Shown here piece after piece: positions 48,606-61,270 of a stretch of DNA of 64,000 bases. The DNA is from Betaproteobacteria bacterium (GTDB taxonomy: Bacteria > Pseudomonadota > Gammaproteobacteria > Burkholderiales > Casimicrobiaceae), in contig JAOUIA010000010.1 in assembly GCA_029884335.1 (NCBI GenBank), positions 1 to 64,000 on the forward strand. The letters are read 5' to 3'. Under the pieces are notes generated by a model. That model was not told the origin of the DNA. It was given only the letters and a program-made list of their open reading frames with translations, and searched no databases. The stretch's first letter is position 1, and the number at the start of each line of letters is the position of its first letter. The position numbers were made by a program, and so were the translations under genes.

Positions 48606-49531
48606 TGCGCGGGGCCGACGTAGTCCGGCTTGGGCTGCGTGAAGAACGCGTGCAGGATGTGATAGACGAGCAGGTAGTTCTTCTGCTGGAAGCTCGCGTG
48701 CGAGATGCCCGGCATCACGACGAACTGCTTGTCCGGGTTGGGCAACTTCGCGAAGAACGCGAGCAGGTCGGCCATGCCGGCGATGCCGTCGTACTGGCCG
48801 CGCATGACGATCGTGGGCACAGTGATCCGCGCCGGGTCGTTGACCGGCAGCTTCGAGCACATGTCGATGTAGGTGCCGTTGGGCATCGAGTCGTCGAGCG
48901 CGAGGATCGCGTCGGCGAACGCGTCGACGGTGCGCATGTCCGCGCAGTCGGGGTGGTCGCGCTGGAAGATCGAGTGCACGAACGCGCGATCGATCGGCCG
49001 GCGCTTCGACTTGGTGAACTCCGGCAGCTTCTTGCGCCGCTGCTCCAGCGTGGGGCTGCCCTCGCCGGTCCAGACGTAGGCGTCCAGCGCGAGCCGCGCG
49101 ACGCGCTCCGGGTGCCGCTCGGCGAACGCGGCGGCGCGCAATGCGCCCGACGATATGCCGTAGACGAAGAACTTCTTCACGCCGCGCGTGCGCATGATGT
49201 AGTCGGTCGCTGCGACGAGGTCGTCGGCGCCGTTGGCGATGTCGCAGACGATGTCGCGCGACTTCGTCGAGCGGCCGTAGCCCTCCATGTCCACGCACCA
49301 GGTGTCGAAGCCGCGCTGCGCGAACCAGTCCATCACCGAGGAGTCCGGGCGTCCCGGCACGGCGAGATCGAACGTCGGCGTGGACGCCATCGACGAGCCG
49401 TGCACGAACAGCACGGCCCGCTTGCCCTGCGGCGTGCCGGCATACTTCTGCCACAGGAACAGGCGCACGTCGCCCTTGTTCGTCCAGTGTTCCACGCCGG
49501 CGATCGGGCCGGCGGCAGTCGTGTCGTTCAT
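48602..49531 (-). CDS. alpha/beta hydrolase
   Basis: 'AVLFVHGSSMASTPTFDL...FDTWCVDMEGYGRSTKSRD...FVYGISSGALRAAAFAERHPERVARLALDA...VMPGISHASF'. Confidence 0.88.
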   Translation of the reverse strand: MNDTTAAGPIAGVEHWTNKGDVRLFLWQKYAGTPQGKRAVLFVHGSSMASTPTFDLAVPGRPDSSVMDWFAQRGFDTWCVDMEGYGRSTKSRDIVCDIANGADDLVAATDYIMRTRGVKKFFVYGISSGALRAAAFAERHPERVARLALDAYVWTGEGSPTLEQRRKKLPEFTKSKRRPIDRAFVHSIFQRDHPDCADMRTVDAFADAILALDDSMPNGTYIDMCSKLPVNDPARITVPTIVMRGQYDGIAGMADLLAFFAKLPNPDKQFVVMPGISHASFQQKNYLLVYHILHAFFTQPKPDYVGPAH

Positions 49532-49541
49532 CGTCGCCTCG

Positions 49542-50540
49542 TCAGTCGATCTTCGCGCCGGTTTCCCTGACCACCTTCGCCCAGCGCTCCTTCTCGTCGC
49601 GGAAGAACTTGCCGAACTCGGCCGGCGAGGACGCCACGATCTCGAGGTTGTGCGTCGCGTAGTAGGCTTTCACGTCCGGCAGCGCCATCACCGCGCGCAG
49701 CTCGCGGTTCAGCCGCTCGACGACGCCCGAGGGCGTTCCCTTCGGCGCGAGCAGCCCCATCCACACGTAGGCCGAGTAGCCCGGCACCGCCTCGCCGATC
49801 GTGGGGACGTCGGGCAGCGCCTCGGCGCGCTTCGTGCCGGTGGTCGCGAGCGGCCGCAGCTTGCCGGCCTTGATGTGGCCCATCATGCCGGCCGTTCCGG
49901 GGATGCTGACCGGCACCGTCCCGCCGAGCAGGTCGGCCGTGGCCTGCCCGCTGCCCTTGTACGGCACGTGGTTCATCGTGAACCCGGCCATCGACGCGAA
50001 CATGGCGGCGAACAGGTGCTGGCCGCTGCCGTTGCCCGACGAGGCGTAGTCGACCTTGCCCGGATTCGCCTTCACGTAGGCGATGAACTCGGCGAGCGAC
50101 TTCGCGGGAAACGACGGGTGCACGACCAGCACGCCCGGCTCCTCGCCGATCAGCATGATCGGCGCGAAGTCCTCGACGGGGTCGAACGCGAGCTTCGTGT
50201 AGAGGGACGCGCTGATCGCGTTCGTCTGCGAGGCGAGCAGCAGCGTGTACCCGTCGGCGGGCGCCTTCGCGACCTCGGCCGCGCCCAGCGTGGCGCCCGC
50301 GCCGGGCTTGTTCTCCACGACCACCTGCTGGCCGAGGCGCTCGGAGAGCTTCTGCGCGACGATGCGCGTGGGGCCGTCGACCGCGCCGCCGGGCGAGAAC
50401 GGCACGATGATCTTCACCGGCCGCGCGGGATAGTCCTGCGCCGCGGCGGGGGCGGCGGCGGCGGCAACGGCGACGGCGAGGGCAGTGGCGAACGCCGCCG
50501 CCGTTCGGCGCAAGGTGGGCTCGGATCGTGATGTCGTCAC
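49542..50540 (-). CDS. Bug-family tripartite tricarboxylate transporter substrate-binding protein
   Basis: 'QDYPARPVKIIVPFSPGGAVDGPTRIVAQKLSERLGQQVVVENKPGAGATLGAAEVAKAPADGYTLLLAS'. Confidence 0.95.
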   Translation of the reverse strand: MTTSRSEPTLRRTAAAFATALAVAVAAAAAPAAAQDYPARPVKIIVPFSPGGAVDGPTRIVAQKLSERLGQQVVVENKPGAGATLGAAEVAKAPADGYTLLLASQTNAISASLYTKLAFDPVEDFAPIMLIGEEPGVLVVHPSFPAKSLAEFIAYVKANPGKVDYASSGNGSGQHLFAAMFASMAGFTMNHVPYKGSGQATADLLGGTVPVSIPGTAGMMGHIKAGKLRPLATTGTKRAEALPDVPTIGEAVPGYSAYVWMGLLAPKGTPSGVVERLNRELRAVMALPDVKAYYATHNLEIVASSPAEFGKFFRDEKERWAKVVRETGAKID

Positions 50541-50983
50541 TTCGGACCTCGTGGTGTGGGTTGCTTGCGGATGTCCTGCAGCTCGCGCGTGAGCCACGCG
50601 GAGCTCGTCACCGGCTCGGCGCTTCCGCACCGGACCTGGTAGGGCTTGCCCGTGGTGCTGCTCGACGAGGCCGCGACCTCGATGAAGCGCTCCGCCGTGG
50701 GCAGCGACGCGTAGCGCTCCGCGTAGGCGAGCTTCTCCAGCAGGTGCTCCTTCGCCCGCGCGCCGGAGTGCCAGCTGTCGTTGCGGAAAAACGTGCAGCC
50801 CGACGCCTCGAGGCGGTCGAGCAGCGCGAGCACCTCGGCGCGCGCCGGCGGCGGCAGCGGAGCGGCATCGACAACCGGCGCGAGCAGGGCGCCGGCGAAG
50901 AACGCGGCGCGGAGGCGCAGTCGGACGAGGCCGGCCGCGCCGCGCGAGGCGCGCCTCCACCACTCCGCAAGCCGTTCGAGCAT
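50537..50983 (-). CDS. DUF5329-like protein
   Basis: '[68 protein letters not shown]'. Confidence 0.75.
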   Translation of the reverse strand: MLERLAEWWRRASRGAAGLVRLRLRAAFFAGALLAPVVDAAPLPPPARAEVLALLDRLEASGCTFFRNDSWHSGARAKEHLLEKLAYAERYASLPTAERFIEVAASSSSTTGKPYQVRCGSAEPVTSSAWLTRELQDIRKQPTPRGPK

Positions 50984-51110
50984 CGGGTCCCTCAAGCGCA
51001 CCGCCGCGCCGCAGCGACGCAGGGCCGTCATTATGCGACACCGCCCGCAGGGGCGTCACCGGCGAGCCGCCGCGGGAGCCGGGCCGGCGCGGCAGCCCGG
51101 ACGCACGTGC

Positions 51111-51120
51111 TTGCTAGAAT
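51111..51120 (+). promoter_or_regulatory. candidate extended -10 (TTGCTAGAAT) for rpiA
   Basis: TGC-TAGAAT, ATG 28 nt downstream of the hexamer end. Confidence 0.5.
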
Positions 51121-51147
51121 GGCTCCGACGCGAACCGCGGGGAAGCG

Positions 51148-51816
51148 ATGAACCAGGACGAACTCAAGCAGGCGGTCGCCCGCGAGGCGATCAGGCACGT
51201 CGTCGAGGACGACTGGATCGGCGTCGGCTCGGGTTCGACCGCGAACTTCTTCATCGACGAGCTGGCGAAGATCAAGGGCCGCATCCGCGGCGCGGTGGCG
51301 AGCTCGGTCGCGACCGCCGAGCGGCTCAAGTCGCACGGCATCCCGGTCGAGGAGCTCAACAACACCGGCGAGCTGCCCGTCTACGTCGACGGCGCCGACG
51401 AGGTCACCGAGCACGGCGCGATGATCAAGGGCGGCGGGGGCGCGCTCACGCGCGAGAAGATCGTCGGCGGCGCGTCGCGCAAGTTCGTGTGCATCGTCGA
51501 CGCGAGCAAGGTCGTGCCGGTGCTGGGCAAGTTCCCCCTGCCCGTCGAGGTGATCCCGATGGCGCGCAGCTTCGTCGCGCGCGAGCTCGCCAGGCTCGGC
51601 GGCCAGCCCGAGTGGCGCATGGGCTTCACCACCGACAACGGCAACCTGGTCCTCGACGTGCACGGCCTCGCGATCGTCGATCCCGTCGGGCTCGAGACGA
51701 CGATCAACCAGATCCCCGGCGTGGTCACCGTGGGCCTCTTCGCCCGGCGCGGCGCGGACGCGATCCTGGTCGGCACGCCGCAGGGCGTCAAGTCGATCGC
51801 CGCGCGCAAGCCGTGA
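51148..51816 (+). CDS. rpiA: ribose-5-phosphate isomerase A
   Basis: '[33 protein letters not shown]...[27 protein letters not shown]'. Confidence 0.97.
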   Translation: MNQDELKQAVAREAIRHVVEDDWIGVGSGSTANFFIDELAKIKGRIRGAVASSVATAERLKSHGIPVEELNNTGELPVYVDGADEVTEHGAMIKGGGGALTREKIVGGASRKFVCIVDASKVVPVLGKFPLPVEVIPMARSFVARELARLGGQPEWRMGFTTDNGNLVLDVHGLAIVDPVGLETTINQIPGVVTVGLFARRGADAILVGTPQGVKSIAARKP

Positions 51817-53099
51817 GCGAGGCCCTGCCCGCCGGCGCGATCGCCGACGTCGCCGCCTACATGCGCGGCGTGGGCGAGGCCGCGCGCGAGGCCGCGCGCG
51901 AGCTCGCGCGCGCCGACACGAACGCGAAGAACTCTGCGCTGCTGGCGATGGCAGCGGCGATCCGCCGCGACGAGGCGGAGCTCCTCGCGGCCAACGCCGA
52001 GGACGTGGCGGCCGCGCGCGCGAAGGGCGAGGACGCCGCCTTCGTGGACCGGCTCGCGCTCAGGCCCCCGACGATCGAGGCGATGGCGCTCGGCCTCGAG
52101 CAGATCGCCGGCCTGCCCGACCCGGTCGGCGAGATCACCGACCTCAAGTTCCGCCCCAGCGGCATCCAGGTCGGCAGGATGCGCGTGCCACTGGGCGTGG
52201 TCGGCATCGTCTACGAATCGCGGCCCAACGTCACCGCCGACGCGGCCGGGCTGTGCCTCAAGTCGGGCAACGCCGCGATCCTGCGCGGCGGCTCGGAGGC
52301 GATCCGCAGCAACGCCGCGATCGCCGCCTGCGTGCGCGAGGGCCTGCGCGAGGCCGGGCTGCCGGAGGACGCGGTGCAGGTCGTCGCCACCGCCGACCGC
52401 GCCGCGGTCGGCCACCTGATCGCCGACGAGAAGCACGTCGACGTGATCGTGCCGCGCGGGGGCAAGGGCCTCATCGAGCGCATCAGCCGCGAGGCGAAGG
52501 TGCCGGTCATCAAGCACCTCGACGGCGTGTGCCACGTGTTCGTCGACGCCGCCGCCGACGTCGACATGGCGGTGCGCATCGCCGACAACGCGAAGACGCA
52601 GCGCTACTCGCCGTGCAACACGATGGAGACGCTGCTCGTGCACGCGGCGATCGCGCCGCGCGTGCTCCCGAAGCTGTGCGAGATCTACGTCGCCAAAGGC
52701 GTGGAGCTGCGCGGCGATAAGCGCTCGCGCGAGCTGGTCGCCGCGATGAAGCCGGCGACCGAGGACGATTGGTACACCGAGTACCTCGCGCCGATCCTCG
52801 CGGTGCGCGTGGTCGACTCGCTCGACGAGGCGATCGCGCACATCGCGAAGTACGGCTCGCAGCACACCGACGCGATCGTCACCAACGACCACGCAGCGGC
52901 GATGCGCTTCCTGCGCGAAGTCGACTCGTCGTCGGTGATGGTGAACGCCTCGACGCGCTTCGCCGACGGCTTCGAATTCGGCCTGGGCGCGGAGATCGGC
53001 ATCTCGACGAACAAGCTGCACGCGCGCGGGCCCGTGGGCCTCGAGGGGCTCACCAGCCAGAAGTGGATCGTGCTGGGGACGGGGCAGGTGCGCCGGTAG
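51813..53099 (+). CDS. proA: glutamate-5-semialdehyde dehydrogenase
   Basis: '[46 protein letters not shown]...[15 protein letters not shown]...[35 protein letters not shown]'. Confidence 0.97.
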   Translation: MSEALPAGAIADVAAYMRGVGEAAREAARELARADTNAKNSALLAMAAAIRRDEAELLAANAEDVAAARAKGEDAAFVDRLALRPPTIEAMALGLEQIAGLPDPVGEITDLKFRPSGIQVGRMRVPLGVVGIVYESRPNVTADAAGLCLKSGNAAILRGGSEAIRSNAAIAACVREGLREAGLPEDAVQVVATADRAAVGHLIADEKHVDVIVPRGGKGLIERISREAKVPVIKHLDGVCHVFVDAAADVDMAVRIADNAKTQRYSPCNTMETLLVHAAIAPRVLPKLCEIYVAKGVELRGDKRSRELVAAMKPATEDDWYTEYLAPILAVRVVDSLDEAIAHIAKYGSQHTDAIVTNDHAAAMRFLREVDSSSVMVNASTRFADGFEFGLGAEIGISTNKLHARGPVGLEGLTSQKWIVLGTGQVRR

Positions 53100-53106
53100 C
53101 CGGTCC

Positions 53107-54035
<929 letters not shown>

Positions 54036-54048
<13 letters not shown>

Positions 54049-55226
54049 GGCCGCAGGCGCCGCGCGCGCGCGAGCCACGCGACGGCGACGAGCACCACCG
54101 CGAGCACCGGCAGCGCGCCCAGATTCATCCGTTCCCAGCCGGCCGCCGACACCAGCGCGCCGGACGACAGCGACGAGATCGCCATCGTCGCGAAGATCGC
54201 GAAGTCGTTCGCCCCCTGCACCTTGGCCTTTTCGTGCGGCCCGTGCGACTCGCCGAGCAGGGCGGTGGCGCCGGTGTACATGAAGTTCCACCCCACGCCG
54301 AGCAAAGCCAGCGCCACGAGGAAGTGCGCAACGGAGTTTCCGGCCAGCGCCACGGCCACGCAGCCGCCGACCGTCAGCACGCCCGCGACGATGACGCGCA
54401 GCACGCCGAAGCGCGCGATGAGGTGGCCGGTGACGAACCCGGGCGCGTACATGCCGACGACGTGCCACTGGATGACCAGCGCGGCCTGCCCGTAGGGGTG
54501 CGAGCAGAAGCTCATCGCCAGCGGGGTGGCCACCATCAGCAGGTTCATGAGGCCGTACCCCAGCGCGCCGGCGAGCACCGCGACCACGAACGCGGGCTGC
54601 CGTGCGATGGCCGCGAGCGGCCGCGCGGAAGGGGAATCGTGCGGGATGACCGGCTTGGGCACGTGCACGCGCGACTGCACGGCGAGCGCGACCAGCGCAT
54701 AGGCGGCGAGCAGCAGGAACGAGCCCGCGAAGGGCGCCGCCGGAATCCAGTCGCGCGCGAGCACGGTCGACGCCGGACCGAGGAACCCGCCGACGATGCC
54801 CCCTGCGAGCACCAGCGATATCGCCTTCGGCCGATCCGCCGTCGTCGCGACCTCGGCGGCGGCAAAGCGGTACTGCAGCCCGATCGCGTTGTAGACGCCG
54901 ACGACCCCGGTCGCGAGGCAGAACAGCACGAAACTGCCCGCCAGCAGCGCGACGATCGCGAGCGCGCAGCCGGCCACGTTGATCATCGCCCCGGTCATGA
55001 AGCCGCGCCTGCGCCCCACGCGCGCCATCCACAGCGACGCGGGCATCGTGGCGAGCGCCGAGCCGATGACGTAGGTCGCCGCGCCGAACGTGGCGAGGGA
55101 CTTCTGCGGCGCGAGCTCGTAGCCGATCAGCGCGGTCATCGCGATCAGGCCGGCGCCGTTGGTGAGCAGCAGCGCCTGGCAGCAGGCGAGCAGCGCGATC
55201 GTGCGGTAGGAGGTTCGTTCGACCAT
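54036..55226 (-). CDS. MFS transporter
   Basis: '[77 protein letters not shown]'. Confidence 0.9.
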
Positions 55227-55233
55227 GGCCTGC

Positions 55234-55321
55234 AGCAAGTGGGGGCAGACTCGACTTTCCACGTCGAGCCTCCGGGAACGCGGCTGTCGTCGAAGGAAAG
55301 TCGAGTCGGACCCTGCTTTCT
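55234..55321. repeat. REP-like GGGTCAG inverted-repeat element, copy D
   Basis: Arms 'agcaagtgggggcagactcgactttcc' (55234-55260) and 'ggaaagtcgagtcggaccctgctttct' (55295-55321); between divergent MFS and DUF924 genes. Confidence 0.83.
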
Positions 55322-55337
55322 GCGATTATAGGCGGCC

Positions 55338-55904
55338 ATGGACACGCTGCCCCGCGAAATCCTCGACTTCTGGTTCGGCCCGCCGCCGCACGCCTCCCGC
55401 GCCGAGTGGTTCCGCAAGGACGAGCGCTTCGACGACGCGATCCGCGCGCGCTTCGGCGACGCGGTCGGCGTCGCGCTCGCCGGCGGCTTCGGCGAGTGGT
55501 GCGCCACGGCGCACGGCGCGCTCGCGCGCATCCTGCTGCTCGACCAGTTCACGCGCAACATCCACCGCGGCACGCCGCTCGCCTTCGCGGGCGACGAGCG
55601 CGCGCTCGCCACCGCGCAGGACGCCGTCGCCCGCGGCTTCGACCGCCAGCTCGACGCGTTCGAGCGGTGGTTCTGCTACCTGCCCTACGAGCACAGCGAG
55701 GACGCGGCCGTGCAGGAGCGGTCGCTGGAGCTGTTCGCCGCGCTCGCCGCCGAGACCGGCGAGCGCTCGTCGTACGAGTGGGCGGAGAAGCACGCGGCGA
55801 TCGTCCGCCGCTTCGGGCGCTATCCGCACCGCAACGCGGTCCTCGGCCGCGCGTCCACTCCCGAGGAGATCGAGTTCCTCGCGCAGCCGGGATCGTCCTT
55901 CTAG
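55338..55904 (+). CDS. DUF924 family protein
   Basis: 'EILDFWFGPPPHASRAEWFRKDERFDDAIRARFGD...ILLLDQFTRNIHRGTPLAFAGDERAL...FCYLPYEHSEDAAVQE'. Confidence 0.93.
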   Translation: MDTLPREILDFWFGPPPHASRAEWFRKDERFDDAIRARFGDAVGVALAGGFGEWCATAHGALARILLLDQFTRNIHRGTPLAFAGDERALATAQDAVARGFDRQLDAFERWFCYLPYEHSEDAAVQERSLELFAALAAETGERSSYEWAEKHAAIVRRFGRYPHRNAVLGRASTPEEIEFLAQPGSSF

Positions 55905-55965
55905 ACGATGTCGTCGCGTCGGGGGTTGGTCCGCGTCAACACCGCGGGCGGGGCGCGTCGCTAGA

Positions 55966-57591
55966 ATGGCCGGCATGCCCCTGGTCGAACTGGTGCTGCT
56001 GCTCCTCGCGGCCGTGGCGGTCGGCGGCACGCTGGTGCGGCTGACGCCCCTCTCGTTGCCGATACTGCTCGTGATCGTCGGCTTCGCCGCGTCGTTCCTG
56101 CCTGCATTCGAGGGGCTGCGCGTCGACCCCGAGCTCTTCCTGCTGCTCTTCGTTCCCCCGATACTTTTCGCCGACGCGTGGTCGCTGCCGCGCCGCGACT
56201 TCGTTCGCACGCTGCGCCCCGTGCTGCTGCTGGCGCTGGGCCTGGTCGCGCTGACGGTCGTGGCCATCGGCTACCTCATGCACTGGCTGGTGCCGGCGAT
56301 GCCGCTCGCCGTGGCGTTCACGCTGGGCGCGATCGTGTCGCCCACCGATGCGGTCGCGACCGTCGCCACGACGAGCGAGCTGCCGCTGCCGGCGCGCGTG
56401 GTGCAGATCGTCAACGCCGAGAGCCTGCTGAACGACGCGTCGGGCCTGGTCGCATTCAAGCTCGCCGTCGCCGCGGCGGCGACGGGGCTGTTCTCCTCGT
56501 CCGACATCGCGCGGCAGTTCCTGCTCCTCTCCGGCGGCGGCATCGCGATGGGCATCGCGGTCGAGTGGGCGTCGCGCAAGCTGCGCCGGAGGATGATCCG
56601 CCTCGAGGTCCCGGATCCGACCGTCATCACGCTGGTCACCGTGCTGACGCCCTACGTCGCGTACGTCACGGCCGAGTGGCTGGGCGTCTCGGGCATCCTT
56701 GCCGTCGTCGCCGCGGGGCTCTGGGCGAGCGCGCACGAGATCCCCGACATGACCGCGCAGCAGCGCATGCACGCGCGCGAGGTGTGGCGGATGATCGGCT
56801 TCGCGATGAACGGGCTCGTGTTCGTCCTGCTCGGCCTGGAGCTCAGGTCGATGGTCACCGGCGTGTCCCACTACGAGCCGGGGGCGCTCGCGCTGTACGC
56901 CGTCGCGCTGTGGGTGGCCCTCACCGCGTTGCGCCTCGCGTGGGTCTTCGCCTCGGCCTACCTGCGCTTCCGCCTGCGCTGGGGGTGGACGGGAAGCCGT
57001 CACGGGCCGGACCCCCGGCGCGTGTTCCTCGTCGGATGGGCGTCCGTGCGCGGATCGATCACGCTGGCCACCGCGCTGTCCGTGCCCGCCCTGACCGCCT
57101 CGGGCACCGCCTTCCCCGAGCGCGAACTCGTCGTGTTCCTCGCCGCCGCGACGATCATCCTCACGCTCTCGCTCAACGGCGTGCCGCTGCCGTTCCTGAT
57201 CCGCAGACTGGAGCTGACCGCCGACCCTTCCGAGGCGAGCGAGGAGCGCCACGCGCGCGTCGAGGCCGCGAAGGCCTCCGCGCAGGCCGTCGAGGCGGCC
57301 ATGCGCGAGCTGGCGCAACCGGAGGACAGGCTGTTCGCCACGCAGCTCCTGCGCGAGGCCGGCGGGCGGCTCGAGCTCTACGCCGGGGCGGAGCCGCAGG
57401 CGCGAATGCGCGCGCTGCGCTGGAGCGTGCGCAGGTCGCTGCGCATGACGGCGATCGAAGCCGAGCGCAGGCGGCTCCGCGAGCTGCGCGACGCCGACGA
57501 GATCAACGACGAGACGCTGCGCGCCATCGAGGAGGAACTCGACGAGCGCGAGCTCCTCGCCGGCGCCGCGATCGGAAGGCCGCGTGAGTAG
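55966..57591 (+). CDS. Na+/H+ antiporter (NhaP/CPA1 type)
   Basis: 'LFVPPILFADAWSLPRRDFVRTLRPVLLLALGLVALT...FTLGAIVSPTDAVATVATTSELPLPARVVQIVNAESLLNDASGLVAFK'; start could be 55975. Confidence 0.93.
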   Translation: MAGMPLVELVLLLLAAVAVGGTLVRLTPLSLPILLVIVGFAASFLPAFEGLRVDPELFLLLFVPPILFADAWSLPRRDFVRTLRPVLLLALGLVALTVVAIGYLMHWLVPAMPLAVAFTLGAIVSPTDAVATVATTSELPLPARVVQIVNAESLLNDASGLVAFKLAVAAAATGLFSSSDIARQFLLLSGGGIAMGIAVEWASRKLRRRMIRLEVPDPTVITLVTVLTPYVAYVTAEWLGVSGILAVVAAGLWASAHEIPDMTAQQRMHAREVWRMIGFAMNGLVFVLLGLELRSMVTGVSHYEPGALALYAVALWVALTALRLAWVFASAYLRFRLRWGWTGSRHGPDPRRVFLVGWASVRGSITLATALSVPALTASGTAFPERELVVFLAAATIILTLSLNGVPLPFLIRRLELTADPSEASEERHARVEAAKASAQAVEAAMRELAQPEDRLFATQLLREAGGRLELYAGAEPQARMRALRWSVRRSLRMTAIEAERRRLRELRDADEINDETLRAIEEELDERELLAGAAIGRPRE

Positions 57592-58255
57592 CGCGCTCGG
57601 GCTGCTGGGCGGCACGTTCGACCCGGTCCACTACGGGCACCTGCGCGCCGCGGACGCCGCGCGCCGCGCGCTGCATCTTGCGGAGGTCCGGCTCCTCCCC
57701 GCCGGCGATCCGCCGCACCGCGCGGCGCCCGTCGCGACCGCGGCGCACCGGGTTGCGATGCTCGAGCTCGCGCTCGCGGAGTTCCCCGGCCTCGCCCTCG
57801 ACACGCGCGAGATCGCGCGTCCCGGCAAGAGCTACACGGTGATCACCCTCGGGGAGCTGCGAGCGGAGGCGCCGCTGCGGCCGTTGGCGCTGATCGTTGG
57901 CGCCGACGCCTTCGCCGGCCTGCCGACCTGGCACCGCTGGACGGAGATCTTCGACCTCGCGCACGTGGTCGTCGTCACGCGCCCCGACGCTCCGCTGCCG
58001 GCCATGCCCGACGGCCCGCTGGCAGAACACTGGGCGCAGCGCCTGCAGCGCGATCCCGCGGCGCTTGAATCGCGCCTGGCCGGCGCCATCTTCGTGCTGC
58101 CCGTCCCGCCGCAGCCCGTCTCCGCGACAGCGATCCGCCGTGCGCTCGCCGCGGGCGCGTCGGGCGTGGAGGCGGTCCGCGGCATGGTTCCGCCCGCCGT
58201 TTTGGCCTATATTGACCGCAACCAGCTCTACCGCTCACGACCGGATGCGACTTAA
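57584..58255 (+). CDS. nadD: nicotinate-nucleotide adenylyltransferase
   Basis: 'LGLLGGTFDPVHYGHLRAADAARRAL...LIVGADAFAGLPTWHRWTEIFDLAHVVVVTRP...VSATAIRRAL'. Confidence 0.96.
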   Translation: MSSALGLLGGTFDPVHYGHLRAADAARRALHLAEVRLLPAGDPPHRAAPVATAAHRVAMLELALAEFPGLALDTREIARPGKSYTVITLGELRAEAPLRPLALIVGADAFAGLPTWHRWTEIFDLAHVVVVTRPDAPLPAMPDGPLAEHWAQRLQRDPAALESRLAGAIFVLPVPPQPVSATAIRRALAAGASGVEAVRGMVPPAVLAYIDRNQLYRSRPDAT

Positions 58256-58595
58256 GCTGCAGAGAATCGCCGTCGCGGCGCTCGAGGACGTCAAGGCCCG
58301 CGACATCGCCGTCTTCGACGTCCGCAAGCTCACCAGCCTCTACGACTCGCTCGTCATCGCCAGCGCCGACAGCGCCCGGCAGGCCAAGGCGCTCGCGGCG
58401 CACGTCCGCGACAAGCTGAAGGAGGCGGGCGCCGACATCGTCGGCATGGAGGGCGAAGACGGCGGCGAGTGGGTGCTGGTCGATGCCGGCGACATCGTGG
58501 TCCACGTCATGCAGCCGGCCGTGCGCGCCTACTACAACCTCGAGGAGCTGTGGTCGCCGCCGAAGGCGAAGCGCGGCCGGGCGGCGGCGGCCTGA
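58245..58595 (+). CDS. rsfS: ribosome silencing factor
   Basis: 'AALEDVKARDIAVFDVRKLTSLYDSLVIASADSARQAKALAAHVRDKLKEAG...GGEWVLVDAGDIVVHVMQPAVRAYYNLEELW'. Confidence 0.96.
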   Translation: MRLKLQRIAVAALEDVKARDIAVFDVRKLTSLYDSLVIASADSARQAKALAAHVRDKLKEAGADIVGMEGEDGGEWVLVDAGDIVVHVMQPAVRAYYNLEELWSPPKAKRGRAAAA

Positions 58596-58611
58596 TCGCC
58601 GGAAGCGCCCC

Positions 58612-59079
58612 GTGCGCCTGACGATCGTCGCGCTGGGGCACCGGATGCCCGCCTGGGTCGACGCGGCGGTCGCCGACTACGCGAAGCGGCTGCCGCGCGA
58701 GTGGAGCTTCGCGATCCGCGAGCTCAAGCCGGCCCCCCGCGACCGCGGGCGCAGCGTGCCGCAGGTGCTCGCCGCCGAGGCCGAGGCCGTGCTGCACGCG
58801 GCGCGCGGCGCGGCGCTGGTCGCCTGCGACGAGCGCGGCGCGGCGTGGACCACCCGGCAGCTCGCCGACCGGCTCGCGAAGTGGCGCGACGAGGACGCCG
58901 ACGTGGCATTTGCGATCGGCAGCGCCGACGGGCTCGCCCCGGAGGTCAAGGCGGCCGCGAAGGCGCAGGTTGCGCTCTCGGCGATGACGCTTCCGCACGG
59001 CCTGGTCCGGGTGCTGCTGACCGAGCAGTTGTACCGGGCCCACAGCCTGCTGTCCGGACACCCGTATCATCGGGAGTGA
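58612..59079 (+). CDS. rlmH: 23S rRNA pseudouridine1915 N3-methyltransferase
   Basis: 'RLTIVALGHRMPAWVDAAVADYAKRLPRE...VAFAIGSADGLAPEVKAAAKAQVALSAMTLPHGLVRVLLTEQLYRAHSLLSGHPYHRE'. Confidence 0.97.
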   Translation: MRLTIVALGHRMPAWVDAAVADYAKRLPREWSFAIRELKPAPRDRGRSVPQVLAAEAEAVLHAARGAALVACDERGAAWTTRQLADRLAKWRDEDADVAFAIGSADGLAPEVKAAAKAQVALSAMTLPHGLVRVLLTEQLYRAHSLLSGHPYHRE

Positions 59080-59104
59080 CGGGATTGCCAGAGGGGGGAC
59101 TCGC

Positions 59105-59707
59105 GTGATCTATCTCGCGTCGAAGAGCCCGCGCCGCCGCGAGCTGTTGCGGCAGCTCGGCGTGCCTTTCGAGGAGCTGCACCTGCGCGAGTCGCCCAGC
59201 CGCCCGCGCGACGTGCTCGAGGAGGCGGAGGACGGCGAGCCGCCGGCGCACTACGTCGAGCGCATCGCCCGCACGAAGGCGAGTGTCGGCTGGAAGCGCA
59301 TGGAGCAGCGCCTCCTGACGAGCCGGCCGGTGCTCGGCGCGGACACCGAGGTGGTGCTCGACGGCGAAGTGCTCGGCAAGCCGAGCGACGCCGCGCACGC
59401 GGCGGCGATGCTCGCCCGGCTGTCCGGCCGCACGCACGAGGTGCTGACCGGCGTCGCGCTGCGCTCGGGCGAGGACGTCGCGTTCGCCCTCTCGGTGTCG
59501 CGCGTGACGCTGCGCAAGCTCGCCGCCGGCGAGATCGAGCGCTACGTCGCCACCGGCGAGCCGCTCGACAAGGCGGGCGCCTACGCGATCCAGGGACGCG
59601 CCGCGGCTTTCGTCGCGCACCTCGAGGGCAGCTACTCGGGCGTGATGGGCCTGCCGCTGTTCGAGACCGCAGAGCTGCTCGCGAAGGCGGGGATCCCCGC
59701 CCTGTAG
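59105..59707 (+). CDS. maf: Maf family nucleotide pyrophosphatase
   Basis: 'IYLASKSPRRRELLRQLGVPFEEL...VLGADTEVVLDGEVLGKPSDAAHAAAMLARLSGRTHEVLTGVAL...SYSGVMGLPLFETAELL'. Confidence 0.96.
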   Translation: MIYLASKSPRRRELLRQLGVPFEELHLRESPSRPRDVLEEAEDGEPPAHYVERIARTKASVGWKRMEQRLLTSRPVLGADTEVVLDGEVLGKPSDAAHAAAMLARLSGRTHEVLTGVALRSGEDVAFALSVSRVTLRKLAAGEIERYVATGEPLDKAGAYAIQGRAAAFVAHLEGSYSGVMGLPLFETAELLAKAGIPAL

Positions 59708-59719
59708 GACAATCGGCAT

Positions 59720-59770
59720 CGGAGTGCCGTTTGCAGCGCCGGCCGCGGCGACGCTGCAAACGGCACTTCG
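59720..59770. repeat. 19-bp inverted repeat / stem-loop between maf and rng
   Basis: CG(G/A)AGTGCCGTTTGCAGCG arms at 59720-59738 and 59752-59770 (one mismatch), 13-nt loop. Confidence 0.82.
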
Positions 59771-59798
59771 ACCTTGACATCCCGACGCCGCCCGCCCG

Positions 59799-61256
<1,458 letters not shown>

Positions 61257-61270
61257 CGCCCCTCCCGACC

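Noticed and set aside
51874-51915. Repeat gaggccgcgcgc in the proA 5' region
   Set aside because: Explained by [12 protein letters not shown] helical coding in a high-GC frame
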